This document shows, one piece after another, positions 6,143-7,739 of a stretch of 7,739 bases of DNA. The stretch lies in the NCBI GenBank assembly GCA_010027295.1, contig RGVM01000113.1:1-7739 (forward strand), in the 5' to 3' direction. A model generated the notes under the pieces. It was not told the DNA's origin. It saw only the letters and a list, made by a program, of their open reading frames with translations, and searched no databases. The position numbers were made by a program, and so were the translations under genes. Numbering within the stretch: position 1 is the first letter of the stretch; each line of letters starts with the position of its first letter. Source of the stretch: Chitinophagia bacterium. GTDB taxonomy: Bacteria; Bacteroidota; Bacteroidia; Chitinophagales; Chitinophagaceae.

Positions 6143-7366
6143 ATGATGTCCCTCCGCCTGGCACTCATTCTTTGCCTGGTCATAACAGGCTACGTGCCCA
6201 TACTCGCCCAAGCGCCAGGCAACACGGGTTTCTATGGAAACAGCAGGACCAACGGAGAGGTCTGCGCCCAGAATGGAAGCTTCATGTCGGAAACGGAAGT
6301 GAACAACCTCGTAACCGAGATGCTGGACCGCATCGGTGCCAAGAACCGGTATGTGATCGTCGCCTGCCCTCAGCTGGAGAATTGTCAGGCGACCCTGTTT
6401 CAGGGGCGGCCCTACATCCTCTACAATCCCGACTTCCTGGGGCGCGACAAGCGGCTGAGCTTCAGCAATAGCGATCTGCCGAAGGTATCGGGCCAGGATT
6501 GGGAGACCCTCACCGTGCTGGCGCACGAGCTCGACCACCACATCAACAACCATATTCTGAATCCTCTGCCGGGTGCTACTCAGCACGAGCGGGAGCTGGA
6601 GGCCGACGAATCGGCCGGGTTCATCATCTATCTCATGGGAGGCAGTCTGGACCAGGCGACACAAGTGTTTGCGACCGTGCCCGAGCAAGGCACCTACACC
6701 CATCCCGGCCGCGCCGCCCGGGTGACTTCGGTCCGGAAGGGCTGGGAGAATGCCTGGAAGAAATACCCCCGAACCGTGCCCACCTCGGTCATCGTCGATG
6801 CGATGAAGACTGTTTCCATCGGCACACAGGTGTGGATGACAGAGAATTTGAACGTCGACAGGTTCCGCAATGGCGACCCCATCCCTGAAGCAAAGACACC
6901 GGAGGAATGGAAGGATGCCGGTGAACGGAAACAGCCTGCATGGTGCCACTACGAAAATGACCCAGTGAATGGGAAAAAATATGGAAAGATTTACAACTGG
7001 TATGCCGTTAACGATCCACGCGGAATTGCCCCAATTGGGTATCACATACCTACCGAAGAAGAGTGGCAAAAACTCATCAACCATCTTGGTGGTAAAGAGA
7101 TAGCTGGTATAAAAATGAAAAGTGCCAGTGGGTGGCTCAATAATGGGAACGGCTCCAACATAAGTGGCTTCTCAGGTCTCCCGGGCGGCGGCCGAGGCTC
7201 CGATGGATCGTTCAGCCACGTTGGGGAGTACGGCAGCTGGTGGAGTTCTACGGGGGACGATGCTCTCAGCGCCTGGGTCCGAGCCCTGTATTACAGAATT
7301 GGTACTGTGGACTGGGGCAGTCTCGGTAAGGGGAAAGGGTTGTCTGTCCGTTGCCTCAGGGATTAG
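6143..7366 (+). CDS. Secreted M48-like zinc metallopeptidase fused to a FISUMP domain
   Basis: This 407-residue protein begins with a Sec signal peptide (MMSLRLALILCLVITG...) and a likely cleavage site after LAQA (~residue 24); no lipobox is seen. Residues ~25-205 form an M48-like metallopeptidase: the zinc motif HELDH (His128, Glu129, His132), the third ligand Glu151 in ELEADESAG, and the THPGRAARV motif (186-194), which matches the M48 THP...R signature. Residues ~222-406 form a Fibrobacter succinogenes major paralogous (FISUMP) domain: VSIGTQVWMTENLNV, PAWCHYENDPVNGKKYGKIY, NWYAVND, GYHIPTEEEWQKL, SGFSGLPGGGRG, WWSST and a terminal GLSVRCLRD. Cys268 and Cys404 may pair. Protein or cell-surface cleavage outside the cytoplasm, with the FISUMP domain as a binding or surface module, is inferred. 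The ATG at 6143 is followed by a second ATG at 6146; either could start translation. The first part is GC-rich, while about 6940-7170 is clearly AT-richer, suggesting a mosaic origin. The domain calls are firm; the substrate is unknown. Confidence 0.9.
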   Translation: MMSLRLALILCLVITGYVPILAQAPGNTGFYGNSRTNGEVCAQNGSFMSETEVNNLVTEMLDRIGAKNRYVIVACPQLENCQATLFQGRPYILYNPDFLGRDKRLSFSNSDLPKVSGQDWETLTVLAHELDHHINNHILNPLPGATQHERELEADESAGFIIYLMGGSLDQATQVFATVPEQGTYTHPGRAARVTSVRKGWENAWKKYPRTVPTSVIVDAMKTVSIGTQVWMTENLNVDRFRNGDPIPEAKTPEEWKDAGERKQPAWCHYENDPVNGKKYGKIYNWYAVNDPRGIAPIGYHIPTEEEWQKLINHLGGKEIAGIKMKSASGWLNNGNGSNISGFSGLPGGGRGSDGSFSHVGEYGSWWSSTGDDALSAWVRALYYRIGTVDWGSLGKGKGLSVRCLRD

Positions 7367-7546
7367 ATTTTTTTATTCATTTGATAATTTGATTATTCAC
7401 CTCGAAGTGGTCGAATTTTTTTTGAAAAATGCAATATCCGGCAAATAAAGAGACTGTTTCATTCATACATTCGACTTCAAGCACAGGTACTTAGTTTCAA
7501 GGGATTTTTCTACATTCATGTCTTCGAGTCATTCAATCAGTAAGAC

Positions 7547-7739
7547 ATGCGTTTGTCCTGGAAGATCCTTGCCTTCGCCCTCACCCTGGCAGTCTTCCTT
7601 TTCCTGTTCTACAGCTTAAGGAACCGGCCTTCCGGTGACATGCTGGCCTCCAACCAGCTCCCCGATTCCGTCAGCTACAACTTCGACATCCGGCCCATCC
7701 TCTCCGACAAATGCTTCGCCTGCCATGGGCCGGATGCCA
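7547..7739 (+). CDS. Membrane-anchored PSCyt1-type cytochrome c protein (N-terminal part)
   Basis: Sixty-four codons are visible before the window ends. The N-terminus (MRLSWKILAFALTLAVFLFLFYS) is a single hydrophobic segment after a short basic stretch, so it is an uncleaved anchor or signal sequence. Residues ~43-64 (SYNFDIRPILSDKCFACHGPDA) match the start of the Planctomycete cytochrome c domain (PSCyt1). The haem c attachment motif is CFACH (Cys56, Cys59, His60). Such proteins usually continue with DUF1549 and DUF1553 domains and act outside the cytoplasm, possibly in polysaccharide or electron-transfer pathways; their reaction is not well established. The ATG at 7547 follows a 180-base AT-rich spacer after the metallopeptidase gene. 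That spacer has T-runs at 7368-7374 and 7416-7423 but no good promoter match. The family call is good; the rest of the architecture is predicted from the family. Confidence 0.85.
   Translation, partial: MRLSWKILAFALTLAVFLFLFYSLRNRPSGDMLASNQLPDSVSYNFDIRPILSDKCFACHGPDA

Noticed and set aside
5977..6471. Plus-strand frame of 164 residues starting MVHLSTRLLKDEHTD
   Set aside because: Its second two-thirds overlap the signal peptide and peptidase domain in another frame and look like shadow sequence; the first third matches no family and has no promoter of its own.
7368..7430. T-runs at 7368-7374 and 7416-7423 as an intrinsic terminator of the metallopeptidase gene
   Set aside because: No stable GC stem precedes either run. 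The only pairings found are a 3-bp ACC/GGT and an all-AT stem (ATTTTT/AAAAAT), too weak to call.
1..7739. CRISPR array, tRNA, rRNA or insertion sequence
   Set aside because: I saw no regularly spaced direct repeats, no cloverleaf-like stretch with a T-loop motif, no rRNA-like sequence and no transposase-like protein on either strand.

Overview
This window looks like chromosome from a GC-rich member of the Bacteroidota (or a close relative). Three things point that way. Two genes have perfect matches to the Bacteroidota -7 promoter element TAnnTTTG just upstream of the start codon. No gene has a recognisable Shine-Dalgarno sequence. The proteins fit: an AspRS starting [11 protein letters not shown], a FISUMP-domain secreted protein, and a Planctomycete-type cytochrome c protein of a kind also common in environmental Bacteroidota. 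Genus cannot be fixed from this window alone.

Left part (1-3158, minus strand): a tight three-gene operon, transcribed right to left. It encodes a circularly permuted ATP-grasp protein, then an alpha-E helical protein, then a transglutaminase-like cysteine enzyme that runs off the left edge. The trio is known from comparative genomics as a predicted amidoligase / peptide-tag system, often next to the proteasome-like peptidase Anbu; its substrate and product are, to my knowledge, not established.

Middle (3159-5659, plus strand): a divergent regulatory region carries promoter-like elements facing both ways around a CCGAAG-T-CTTCGG inverted repeat. It is followed by a small integral membrane protein of unknown function, and then by aspS (aspartyl-tRNA synthetase). 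aspS has its own promoter and a strong hairpin at the predicted 5' end of its mRNA.

Right part (5660-7739): about 480 bases without a gene hold a cluster of TGAGC/GCTCA half-sites that can form a palindrome and two competing hairpins. Next come a secreted two-domain protein joining an M48-like zinc metallopeptidase to a FISUMP domain, an AT-rich spacer, and the first 64 codons of a membrane-anchored PSCyt1-type cytochrome c protein.

The most interesting content is the ATP-grasp/alpha-E/transglutaminase operon, the M48-FISUMP fusion with its internal composition change, and the half-site cluster at 5741-5820. I see no CRISPR array, tRNA, rRNA or insertion sequence.
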